Part shown: positions 35,040 through 43,435 of the stretch, piece after piece
Position numbering within the stretch: the stretch's first letter is position 1
Layout: each line of letters starts with the position of its first letter
Assembly: GCF_913773635.1 (NCBI RefSeq)
Contig: NZ_CAJYGQ010000005.1
Location: forward strand, 124,001-188,000
Origin: an uncultured Mucilaginibacter sp.
GTDB taxonomy: Bacteria > Bacteroidota > Bacteroidia > Sphingobacteriales > Sphingobacteriaceae
Direction of reading: 5' to 3'
DNA length: 64,000 nt
Position numbers and translations under genes: made by a program
Notes under the pieces: model-generated
Database searches by the model: none
The model's input: only the letters and a program-made list of their open reading frames with translations
What the model was told of the DNA's origin: nothing

Positions 35040-36362
35040 TTAATTAGGCGCCCGCAGTGATTCTTTAAGCCAAAGGAGCTGAAACATGAAATAATCCTGG
35101 TTCATTTCGTGTGCTTTATCAGGTGCCACTTTGTATTCTTTTTGTACATCCTTAGCTATTTTGTTGTACATGCCAAAGCTGCAACGCGGAGGGCAGTATT
35201 CATCAAGCAGACCAACGCCCATTAAAATAGGGCAGCGTATAGAGCTAATGAAATTTTGAGGATCGTAATAATCCCAGATAGACAAAAAACGCTCTGGTGT
35301 AAAAGTGCGGTGTGCCTTTATGTATTCCTGAAAACGGTTTATAGGCCATGTCGTTTTCGGGAATGATAGACCTATTGAATATGCATCATGCATATCAGCA
35401 TACAATGGTAATTCAAAAGTACATGCAGTTACCCTTTTATCAAGCGCTGCTACCATAATTGCCAGTGTGGCACCCTGGCTGCCGCCTAGTACTGCAACCC
35501 TGTTGGTATTAAGGCTCATGTTACCATGCGACATGATGAAATCAAGCCCCCTTATACAATCCATGTAAACACCATGGTATATATATAGCTCCTTATTATC
35601 AATGTTGGTCATGTTGTATCTTTCGGCTTCGGGCGCAACAATATCACGGCTCATACCGTTTCCTCTCACATCAATAGCAAACACGGCAAAGTCGGGCTTG
35701 TCTATTTCGGGGCGCATGGGTATGTTATAGCCCGGCAATTTGTAAATTACAGGCCAGTTTTTTCCCTCGGTTGGTATGGTTAGCCAACCTCTTATTTTGG
35801 CGTTATTCCATGAGCGCATTTCAACTTTGTAAGTGCGCACGTACTTATCTTTTGATTCTACCTCGGTAATCTTATAATCTGGATTTATTTTAGCAAGCTG
35901 ATCTTTTGATTTGGCCCAAAACTCTGCAAAATCGCCGGGTTTGTGCAGTTCTGTATGTATGTTCTCGGGGTCAACCGCTACCACCCTTTTAACGGTATCA
36001 TCATAATAACTTAAGTTGAAACTGAAGTGTACGCGGTAAACTCCTGCCTTCTGACCAGGGAAATGTACGCTAAAATTCTTTGATGCATTTTTGCCAAGCC
36101 TGACCTTAGTACTTCCCGACCAAACCTTTTTCCAGTCGTCGGTCATGATTTCATAGCTCAGCTTACCGTCTTGACGTACGTTGTATGTGCTTTTAACTTT
36201 TAGCTTCCAACCTATGTTATTGTTGCTGCCGTAAACCGCCGTTTTTTTCGATGGAATGGCATCAATGCTTATTTCTCCTTTTGGGTCGTCGTCCTGCGCA
36301 CTGGCATTGTAGGCACCTAGTAAGGTAAACAGTAAACTTAGTAATGTGATAGCTCTTAACAT
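35040..36362 (-). CDS. Acetyl-xylan-esterase (AXE1)-like secreted hydrolase, copy B
   Basis: 440 residues with signal peptide (1-22) and the same two-domain layout as copy A (beta-sandwich at about 30-130, AXE1 hydrolase after). Triad: Ser in LGGSQGATLA, Asp in GLLDEYCPP, His in DKAHEMNQ. Shared landmarks with copy A include YDDTVKRVVAV (copy A YDDTIRRVIGI) and the KPGDFAEFWAKSKDQL segment. The copies are clearly diverged, suggesting different substrates. It precedes copy A in the same operon. Confidence 0.88.
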   Translation of the reverse strand: MLRAITLLSLLFTLLGAYNASAQDDDPKGEISIDAIPSKKTAVYGSNNNIGWKLKVKSTYNVRQDGKLSYEIMTDDWKKVWSGSTKVRLGKNASKNFSVHFPGQKAGVYRVHFSFNLSYYDDTVKRVVAVDPENIHTELHKPGDFAEFWAKSKDQLAKINPDYKITEVESKDKYVRTYKVEMRSWNNAKIRGWLTIPTEGKNWPVIYKLPGYNIPMRPEIDKPDFAVFAIDVRGNGMSRDIVAPEAERYNMTNIDNKELYIYHGVYMDCIRGLDFIMSHGNMSLNTNRVAVLGGSQGATLAIMVAALDKRVTACTFELPLYADMHDAYSIGLSFPKTTWPINRFQEYIKAHRTFTPERFLSIWDYYDPQNFISSIRCPILMGVGLLDEYCPPRCSFGMYNKIAKDVQKEYKVAPDKAHEMNQDYFMFQLLWLKESLRAPN

Positions 36363-36376
36363 CTTGTTTGTAAGCC

Positions 36377-37210
36377 TTAAAATTTAAATACGGTAAATAC
36401 AGTACCACCATAACCCTGTGGAGCGTTTTGGCCTGCAAATGTGTAAAAGGCATTACCAAAAACCGAAAACTTGTTGGTAAACTTATGACCATAGCTCACT
36501 CCGCCTTTTACGTAATAGCCGTTATACACCAGGTTTGGGTTAACGCTAATAAGGTTTTCATTGTTGCTGTAGGATTTTAGTCCGCCAACGTCAAACGTAA
36601 GCTGGTTTTTCTTGCGATCATCAAGCGCGGTGCCAATGGTTATTGAACCCAGTATTTGGTTAGGTCCTTTATCATCAAAGTAACGGCGGTAGCCGCCTTC
36701 AATGTTGAAATATGCTTTTGAGGAAATCTCGCCGCTATACATGAGCTTGCCCTCGGCACCTAGTACGCCGTAGCCAAGTGTGTTGCCGGCCCGCTCCACC
36801 GTATAAAGAGGAGCTATAACAGTGCCCTGCACCGATAAAAATCTTTTGTATTTAAAAGCAGCAATGTTGTAGCTTAACCCAAGGGTGGCATCACCAAAAC
36901 CTGTTGGGGTAGATTGTGTTACGCCTCCAAATTTACTATTTTGTAATGCATAGGCTACGCTGGCCAATAAATCAAGCCTCCTGCTTATGCCTACTCCACC
37001 ATATAATCCTATGGTTAAAGCGTTGAAAGACGTGCCCGATGGGGTAATGACCTTCTTCCCGTTTTTGTCCCAATAGTTTTTTGAGCTGTAGTACGTAAGC
37101 GAAGATGTAAAAATATGCCTGTATTTACCTATTGGCCAGCCGGCATACACGTATTGCGTGCTGCAATGCATTATAAAAGTTACTAACGTAAGCAGGTAAA
37201 GTTTCTTCAT
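36377..37210 (-). CDS. Outer-membrane beta-barrel protein, copy B
   Basis: 277 residues with signal peptide (1-23) and strand-rich mature region starting GWPIGKYRHIFTSSLTYYSSKNYWD, matching GGWPVRKGKLLTSVSVSYFRANSAWD of copy A. It ends in an aromatic residue (TVFKF), usual for outer-membrane barrels. It is 14 bases upstream of esterase copy B and 17 bases after the acyltransferase gene, so an operon is likely. Confidence 0.72.
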   Translation of the reverse strand: MKKLYLLTLVTFIMHCSTQYVYAGWPIGKYRHIFTSSLTYYSSKNYWDKNGKKVITPSGTSFNALTIGLYGGVGISRRLDLLASVAYALQNSKFGGVTQSTPTGFGDATLGLSYNIAAFKYKRFLSVQGTVIAPLYTVERAGNTLGYGVLGAEGKLMYSGEISSKAYFNIEGGYRRYFDDKGPNQILGSITIGTALDDRKKNQLTFDVGGLKSYSNNENLISVNPNLVYNGYYVKGGVSYGHKFTNKFSVFGNAFYTFAGQNAPQGYGGTVFTVFKF

Positions 37211-37227
37211 GTATGCTGGAGCAATAT

Positions 37228-38463
37228 TTATTTAATCAGGGCCGATTCGTTTTCCTGATTACGAGGTTTGTTTTTAATCAGAAAGTTTGATTTGCGTATG
37301 TAATGGTTCATTGGCTCTTCAATGGTTTTAAAGAGCAATATTGATAGTGCATTAAGCAGCACAAACTGGATGATTAAATTTATGATGTCATTTTCAAAAG
37401 GGGAGTGTTCCCAAGACATGCCGTGAGCGTCATAATATTCAAATACCCAGTCATTGGCCTTGTTAATCCAATCGTTCAGAAAATCGCGGATGTAACCCAG
37501 GTGTATGAGATAAAATATGTAAGAGCTTTTGCCTAACAACTCAACAAACTTAAATGACAGAATGGTTTTAAAAACGGTTGATTCGGTAAGTAAACCATAA
37601 AAAAACATGGCAATACATGGCGGCAACAGGTAGTTATTAGTGATTATACCAAACGGGTTGTGTAAGCCGGCCATCCATCCTTTGGGTATAGCCAACTGTG
37701 ACATTATGCCTACGCAAACCATCATTAGTAAAAAGCCAAGGTATGTATACTTTACCTTGCTCGTTCGCTCAGTGCCTTTGTTAAGTAGAATGAGCGCCAA
37801 CTGTATGCCAACAAAAAACTCAAAACACCTGCCCAAAAACGTATAAATCATGGTGAAGGTGAAGTTGCCGAAAAAGCCATACCAATTAACATTGCGAAAG
37901 ATAACTACCAGCAAGAGCCCTGTGCCTGTTAGTACAAGGGGTTGCGTATAAAACTGGCGGTATTTTTTGTTGACTAAAAAAATGAAAGGGGCAGAAAAGT
38001 AAAAGCATTCTTCCACCGTAAGTGACCAACCTTGAGCAATGCCCGTATCCCAAAGGTTGGCAAAAAAGCCCCTTACAAATGTTATATGCATTAGCAGCAA
38101 GCCCGGAACCGAAGGGAACCCTTTGGTAATTTTTTCGTCGTGCGTTACGTAGTAATAAACAAACGCTAAAACGGTAAGCAAAAAATACATGGGGTAAATG
38201 CGGGCTACCCTGTTTTTGAGGTATTGCTTAAACCAATCTTTAGTTAGATGAAAGTTATTATAATATCTATAGGTGATTAAAAAGCCCGATAAAACAAAGA
38301 ATATGGTAACGCCCATATGAAACTCCTGTAGAAATCTTTGCGCAGCATGAGGAAAATTTCCATCAAATACATACTCAAAGTGAGAAATGAATACAAGATA
38401 AGCGGCCAGGGCTCGCACCCCGGTTAGGGCCGGAATGTAGCTTTGCAGGTTTTTTTGCGTCAC
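37228..38463 (-). CDS. Acyltransferase 3 family (OafA/YrhL-like) membrane protein
   Basis: About 411 residues if GTG 38463 is used; no ATG starts this frame and a TTG 16 codons upstream is the alternative. The N-terminus IPALTGVRALAAYLVFISHFEYVFDG carries the catalytic His of acyltransferase-3 proteins, and FFVLSGFLITYR follows. About ten membrane helices. These enzymes O-acetylate sugars of exported polysaccharides. It leads an operon whose next genes encode two acetyl-esterases, suggesting paired acetylation and deacetylation. Confidence 0.88.
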   Translation of the reverse strand: MTQKNLQSYIPALTGVRALAAYLVFISHFEYVFDGNFPHAAQRFLQEFHMGVTIFFVLSGFLITYRYYNNFHLTKDWFKQYLKNRVARIYPMYFLLTVLAFVYYYVTHDEKITKGFPSVPGLLLMHITFVRGFFANLWDTGIAQGWSLTVEECFYFSAPFIFLVNKKYRQFYTQPLVLTGTGLLLVVIFRNVNWYGFFGNFTFTMIYTFLGRCFEFFVGIQLALILLNKGTERTSKVKYTYLGFLLMMVCVGIMSQLAIPKGWMAGLHNPFGIITNNYLLPPCIAMFFYGLLTESTVFKTILSFKFVELLGKSSYIFYLIHLGYIRDFLNDWINKANDWVFEYYDAHGMSWEHSPFENDIINLIIQFVLLNALSILLFKTIEEPMNHYIRKSNFLIKNKPRNQENESALIK

Positions 38464-38529
38464 AATAGTTATAATAAACTCAAACTTAACTATGTGTTTA
38501 TTACAAAGCAAATACCAAAGCGGTATATT

Positions 38530-39480
38530 TTACAATGCCGAGCCTTGTATAACGCCACGCGACAATATTGCGCTATCAATGTAATGCTGAATTTCTGATT
38601 TTTTTAACTGCCAGTTAGGTGCAATGAGCAACTCCATGTCTGACAGGCCAAATAACCGTTGTACAACAACATCAGAACGTACCAATGGTAGTAATTCACA
38701 TAAAAAGTCGGTATACTCGGGCAGGCTAAAGAGCTTAAAAGGTTCGCGCTTGTATTTCACACCCATTACCGAGCCTTCAACAATATGCAGGTGATGGAAT
38801 TTTACGAATTTGATTTGCGGATGGCGATTGATTTCATCAGCATACTTAAGCATCATCTCGTGCGATTCCCACGGAAAGCCAAAAATGGTGTGTACACAAA
38901 TATCAAGTTTGCTGTTTTCAACTAATTTGAGTGCGTTAAGCAAATCTTCATGTGTGCAGCCCCGGTTTATCTGGTTAAGGGTGTCGTTAAAAATAGACTC
39001 CATTCCCATCTCCAGGTCAACGTCAAAGCGGTCGGTATAGCTTTCGAGCAAGGCTATCTTTTCAGCATCAATACAATCAGGACGGGTACCAATTGAAAGA
39101 CCTACAGTATTTTCAGGATCAACACTCAATGCTTCATCATACATCATTTTTAAATAATGCGTAGGGGCATAAGTATTGGTGTTAGGCTGAAAGTAAATGA
39201 TAAACTTATCGGCCTTGTTGCCGTTGCGGGCACGCTCAATGCCTTTAACAACCTGTTCGCGCAGTGTAGGTGTACTGCGCGATACCGAAGGTGTAAATGA
39301 ATCAACGTTGCAATAGGTGCAACCTCCGTAGCCTTTTGAGCCATCGCGGTTTGGGCAGGTAAATCCACCATCAACAATAACCTTGAATACGCGCTGGCCA
39401 TCATATTTTTTTCGCAGCCATGCGCCGTAATTGTTATATCCTTTAAATCCCTGCTTTACTGTGTCTTCGGCCAATTGCAT
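38530..39480 (-). CDS. TIGR01212-family radical SAM protein (YhcC-like)
   Basis: 316 residues. The cluster cysteines are in GGFTCPNRDGSKGYGGCTYCN, with the long first spacing typical of this family, followed by FQPNTNTYAP and SIGTRPDC. E. coli YhcC is the known relative; function is not settled. The gene lies upstream of the polysaccharide-modification genes but with a gap, so it is probably separate. Confidence 0.92.
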   Translation of the reverse strand: MQLAEDTVKQGFKGYNNYGAWLRKKYDGQRVFKVIVDGGFTCPNRDGSKGYGGCTYCNVDSFTPSVSRSTPTLREQVVKGIERARNGNKADKFIIYFQPNTNTYAPTHYLKMMYDEALSVDPENTVGLSIGTRPDCIDAEKIALLESYTDRFDVDLEMGMESIFNDTLNQINRGCTHEDLLNALKLVENSKLDICVHTIFGFPWESHEMMLKYADEINRHPQIKFVKFHHLHIVEGSVMGVKYKREPFKLFSLPEYTDFLCELLPLVRSDVVVQRLFGLSDMELLIAPNWQLKKSEIQHYIDSAILSRGVIQGSAL

Positions 39481-39580
39481 ATCGGTACAAAGATACAGTT
39501 TTTGATTTCGGAATTGCGGCTTCGCATTTCGTAATTACAATTTGCCGACAACCTTTCCCGTATAAGCAACTACGTTAAAC

Positions 39581-39614
39581 AAATAATGGCAACTGTTGAA
39601 GTTGCCATTATTTA
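39581..39614 (-). terminator. Terminator after aldo/keto reductase gene
   Basis: Perfect 14-bp arms (39581-39594 with 39600-39613) around a short loop, followed on the minus strand by a T-rich stretch. Confidence 0.75.
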
Positions 39615-39618
39615 AGTT

Positions 39619-40638
39619 TTATCTTTTTTCAACCCTGTCATAAAACCCGCCAAACGAGTTCATTTTTACAGCATCTTCTTTGAAAAAATCACCCGGGAAA
39701 CCCAAAGGAATCTGGCTGGCTTCATCAAGCTTTTGCATTTGCTGCCTAGTTAAACTAACCTCTGCCGCCTTTAGGTTTTGTTCAAGCTGTTCTAATTTGG
39801 TAGCTCCAACAATGGGTATACATGAAAACTCCTGTTGCATCATCCAGGTTAAAGCTACGTGGGCAGGTTGTACATTAAGTTCGTCTGCAATGTCCATTAC
39901 TACACGGGTTATGCGTTCACTGTTTTCGTTACGGCGATTGCTTTCTGCTTTAACACGCCCGTTTTCACCGCGCAGGTATTTACCGGTTAGTGCGCCACCC
40001 GCAAGAGGTGCCCATGGGGTAACCGTCATGCCAAAATGCTTGGCCATAGGTATCAGCTCACGTTCGGGTGTGCGTTGTATAAGGCTGTATTCTACCTGTA
40101 AAGCAATAAACTGGCTCCAACCCATCAATTCGGCCAGGGTGTTACCTTTTGCAACTACCCACGCTGGCGTATCACTTATAGCGGCATAGTTAACTTTTCC
40201 CTGGCGTATAAGGTCATCAAGGCCGCGCAGTACTTCATCTATTGGTGTAATGTTGTCCCAAATGTGCAGGTACAGTACATCTATATAATCGGTTTGCAGG
40301 CGCTTTAAACTTTCTTCAACACTGCGCATCATGTTTTTACGGTTGTTGCCTGATGCGTTTACATTGGTAATGTTATCTTTTAAGGTATACTTTGTGGCTA
40401 CCACAAACTGATGCCTGTCGTGAATACTCAGGTACTCGCCAATAATCTTCTCGCTGGTGCCTAGCTTATACATGTTAGCAGTGTCGAGAAAGTTGCCGCC
40501 TGCCTCGGCATAAGCATCCATTATTTCAAAGCTGGTTTGCTTGTCGGCTCCCCAACCGGCTTCGGTGCCAAAACCCATAGTGCCCAAGCACAGTTCAGAA
40601 ACTTTAAGGCCCGAACGGCCAAGTAATTTGTAGTTCAT
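39619..40638 (-). CDS. Aldo/keto reductase
   Basis: 339 residues with the barrel fold motifs LGTMGFGTEAGWG, FLDTANMYKLGTSEKIIGEYL (catalytic Asp and Tyr), VVATKYTL (catalytic Lys) and YIDVLYLHIWDN (His), plus the NADP-binding SNRRNENSERI segment. It reduces carbonyl substrates with NADPH in the cytoplasm; the specific substrate is unknown. It is a single gene with its own terminator. Confidence 0.93.
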   Translation of the reverse strand: MNYKLLGRSGLKVSELCLGTMGFGTEAGWGADKQTSFEIMDAYAEAGGNFLDTANMYKLGTSEKIIGEYLSIHDRHQFVVATKYTLKDNITNVNASGNNRKNMMRSVEESLKRLQTDYIDVLYLHIWDNITPIDEVLRGLDDLIRQGKVNYAAISDTPAWVVAKGNTLAELMGWSQFIALQVEYSLIQRTPERELIPMAKHFGMTVTPWAPLAGGALTGKYLRGENGRVKAESNRRNENSERITRVVMDIADELNVQPAHVALTWMMQQEFSCIPIVGATKLEQLEQNLKAAEVSLTRQQMQKLDEASQIPLGFPGDFFKEDAVKMNSFGGFYDRVEKR

Positions 40639-40786
40639 AAACGGTAGATGCCTCTATAGGGAGGCATAACACAAAGTTAGCAAAAGCGCTTATTTACCAA
40701 AGTATTGCACCAAACAGGGTTGCTGCCGTAAGACAAACAATTAAAATTCTGGCTTGTAGGTTATATACCAGTAATAAATACGGCTT

Positions 40787-41119
40787 ATGAAAATTGTACA
40801 TGCAACAGAACCTGTAAATGTTGAAGATTTAAAGTCTTTTCTTGAAAACGATTTGAATACGAAGTTTAAAGAGCACCGGCATCTTGATGTTGATTTGAAA
40901 GTTGCGTTAAGTGCTAATAGTCTTGATATATCTATCCCTGAACTCTACGATGATTTCTTGTTCAGAATTGATTTGGTAAATGACAAAGAGCTGCACATCA
41001 TCAAGTCAGAACATTACACTGATGATGTAAACGTGCTTACCATTGAAGAGATTTTAAATAACCTTTTGCTGGATTATCCGGGCAGGGATAATATTGATTA
41101 CGTAGGCGAAAAGTCATAA
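40787..41119 (+). CDS. Small acidic protein, unknown function
   Basis: 110 residues, cytoplasmic by appearance, rich in Asp, Glu, Leu and Ile. No motif or family recognised. The regular frame, ATG start and following terminator (41125-41151) support a real gene. It lies alone between the reductase and desaturase genes. Confidence 0.7.
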   Translation: MKIVHATEPVNVEDLKSFLENDLNTKFKEHRHLDVDLKVALSANSLDISIPELYDDFLFRIDLVNDKELHIIKSEHYTDDVNVLTIEEILNNLLLDYPGRDNIDYVGEKS

Positions 41120-41124
41120 CACAA

Positions 41125-41151
41125 TCAAGCCCTCTTTTAGGGAGGGCTTGA
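41125..41151. terminator. Terminator between convergent genes
   Basis: TCAAGCCCTC (41125-41134) pairs with GAGGGCTTGA (41142-41151) around a 7-base loop. The trailing T-run is weak on both strands. Confidence 0.7.
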
Positions 41152-41196
41152 CTGTATAAAATAATATCTTGAACAGCTCTCTAAGAGTGAATGGTG

Positions 41197-42177
41197 TTAC
41201 CCATGAATCCAGCTGAACTTATATTCAATAGATGGGTTTTTCATTCGCTCTGCAATACGTAGTAAACGATTTGGCAGCGCAGTAATGTAATCTCTGGCTT
41301 TTTCGCCTGCTTCGTTCAATTCGGTACGGCTTTCAATTTGCCATTCGTCAATAAGGTCTTTCAATATATCAACGTAATCTACCGCAGTATAAACACCCAA
41401 ACGTTGTGCAGCATCGGTAAAGTGGCCAAAAGTTTGACCAATTTTTAAACCAACCTCGCGCAGGAAGTGAGCCGGCATTACAATTTTTTTCCGCATCATA
41501 TCCTCAAACGCTATCATTGCCTCATTTGCATCTACATCAAATATTTTGTTGATGAAGTGCATATAAGCTTTCGCATGACGGGCTTCGTCTGCTGCAATAA
41601 CGCCACACATTTTTGATAGCAATGTGTCGCCGTGTTTTTTTGCTAAAGAGGCCACGCGGCGGTGTGAAACGTTTGTAGCAAGCTCCTGAAAAGATGTGTA
41701 AATAAAATTACGGTAAGGATCGGTACCGGTGCCAATGTCAAAGCCATCGGCAATAAGGTACTGGGTTGATACCTCCATAGCGCGCATGTTTACACGACCA
41801 GACAGGTACAGGTATTTATTTAATAGATCACCGTGGCGGTTTTCTTCGGCAGTCCAGTGACGGGTCCAGGTCATCCAGCCATTATGTTCTGATTTGTCAA
41901 CCCCTTCAACCATGGTTAACCATGATTCGTAAGTAGGTAATGCTTCTTCGGTAATAGTATCACCAATAAGCACAGCAACCAAATCATAAGAAAGGCCTTT
42001 GGCGCTTTCCTGCAAATCTTTTATTTCTGAGAAAAACGTATCGCGGGTAGAGTCGGGCAACAGGTCAGACGGTTGCCAAATCTGGTCAATCGGCTTCAAA
42101 AAATCATGCATTTTTTCAAGCATGTATTTTTCAATATGCTTCATTACCTCGCGACGCTTTTCTACAAAAAATTCCAT
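41197..42177 (-). CDS. Acyl-ACP desaturase (stearoyl-ACP delta-9 type)
   Basis: 326 residues of the soluble diiron desaturase family known from plant plastids and some bacteria. The two diiron-ligand motifs are present as EENRHGD (near residue 112) and DEARHA (near residue 199). It introduces a double bond into acyl-ACP, giving unsaturated fatty acids, and needs a reductant such as ferredoxin. It has no signal peptide and is a single gene. Confidence 0.93.
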   Translation of the reverse strand: MEFFVEKRREVMKHIEKYMLEKMHDFLKPIDQIWQPSDLLPDSTRDTFFSEIKDLQESAKGLSYDLVAVLIGDTITEEALPTYESWLTMVEGVDKSEHNGWMTWTRHWTAEENRHGDLLNKYLYLSGRVNMRAMEVSTQYLIADGFDIGTGTDPYRNFIYTSFQELATNVSHRRVASLAKKHGDTLLSKMCGVIAADEARHAKAYMHFINKIFDVDANEAMIAFEDMMRKKIVMPAHFLREVGLKIGQTFGHFTDAAQRLGVYTAVDYVDILKDLIDEWQIESRTELNEAGEKARDYITALPNRLLRIAERMKNPSIEYKFSWIHG

Positions 42178-42228
42178 AATTTAATTTGGTGACAAATCTA
42201 CTTAATTTATACAGCTTTATACAATTAA

Positions 42229-43377
42229 TTACTTTTTAGGTTTATAGGCTATAGCATCGGCCATACATTGCGGCAAATTATTTACTGCGGGCTTTCCTTC
42301 AAACAGCGAAAAGTTTCCGTTGTAATCCCAAAGCATGCCTGGTATTTGCATTTGCTGTAACGTATTGCGTACCGTTTTAATGTACCGGCACCTGCTGTCT
42401 TGCCGGGCATATTTATTATACACACCATACTCGCTGCATATAATAGGAACAGCATAATTGCCTGCCCAGTTTTTAACTATTTGTAATTTATCTTTAACTG
42501 ATTGTTCATTACCATCAGTTTTATACTGGTAATAATTGGTTTTTCCCCACGTGCCTTTTGCTTTTAAATTAAGGGCGGGAAAATTTTCTACGTTATAGGG
42601 AAACGGAACCCCGGTAGTGGAGACTTGGTTGCCCACCCATGCTGCGCCCTGATGGGTAAATAAAAAAGGCTCATAAAAATGAAACGAATAAATTATGTTT
42701 TCATCGGCAAGGCGCACCATTCGGCTTAACTCGTAAATACTGTTGTAATTTGAGGCACCCACCAGGAACGTTCGCTTTTTGTCCATCTTACGCAATGCCG
42801 TAACTATGTTATAGGCGGCATCTTTCCATACAGACGGATTGATGGGAGGTGGCTCATTATACAAATCAAAAATGAGCTGATTGCCCGGTGCATTCGCGTA
42901 TCTTATGGTTAAAGTGCTCCAGGTTTTGATGATTTTTTGTGTTTCGAGCGTGTAATTGGCATCATTAAGCTTACCATAATGATAATCAATTACTAATTTA
43001 AAGCCCGTTTGGCGGCATAGTTTCCATACATAATCCACTTGTTTAAGTACATTACTTAAGGGTATGTTATGCTCCTCATAATACCTGAATGCCACAGGCA
43101 GCCTAATGCTTTTGAAACCAAGTATTTTAAGCAGTTTTAAGTCTGTTATAGTGATTGCTTTGCGTTTTAAAGCATCAGGATTCCAGGTTTGCTCAAGCCA
43201 TGATATGTTAATGCCGTTGTTTAACGATGCAGCGCGTTTGAAAGCAATTGCCCTGGTTTGGGCAAATGTTGGTGTACTTTTTGCAAACGCCAAGCAAACA
43301 AATACAAATACCAGCCGTATAAGTTTGATTTTTGATAAAATAATGTAGTTTGATTTAGTATTTTCTATATTTAACAT
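42229..43377 (-). CDS. Secreted glycoside hydrolase family 5 (beta-glucanase-like)
   Basis: 382 residues from ATG 43377, with a signal segment at about residues 18-40 (ending TFAQ). GH5 landmarks: GFKSIRLPVAF, the acid/base Glu in DLYNEPPP and the nucleophile Glu in ICSEYGVY near residue 318, and WDYNGNFSLFEG. GH5 enzymes cut cellulose, mannan or related beta-glycans. The gene is divergent from, and 58 bases away from, a kinase/BcsB/GT2 unit, where GH8 or GH5 hydrolases commonly accompany cellulose synthases, so it probably trims the polymer made there. Confidence 0.87.
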   Translation of the reverse strand: MLNIENTKSNYIILSKIKLIRLVFVFVCLAFAKSTPTFAQTRAIAFKRAASLNNGINISWLEQTWNPDALKRKAITITDLKLLKILGFKSIRLPVAFRYYEEHNIPLSNVLKQVDYVWKLCRQTGFKLVIDYHYGKLNDANYTLETQKIIKTWSTLTIRYANAPGNQLIFDLYNEPPPINPSVWKDAAYNIVTALRKMDKKRTFLVGASNYNSIYELSRMVRLADENIIYSFHFYEPFLFTHQGAAWVGNQVSTTGVPFPYNVENFPALNLKAKGTWGKTNYYQYKTDGNEQSVKDKLQIVKNWAGNYAVPIICSEYGVYNKYARQDSRCRYIKTVRNTLQQMQIPGMLWDYNGNFSLFEGKPAVNNLPQCMADAIAYKPKK

Positions 43378-43435
43378 CAAATTATTATAGTTTCAGCAAC
43401 ATTAATTTTAACGCCTGATAATATTTTTACCATAA

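Noticed and set aside
39680..40189. 169-codon open frame opposite the aldo/keto reductase gene
   Set aside because: Antisense shadow of a clear gene, Ser/Cys-rich low-information translation.
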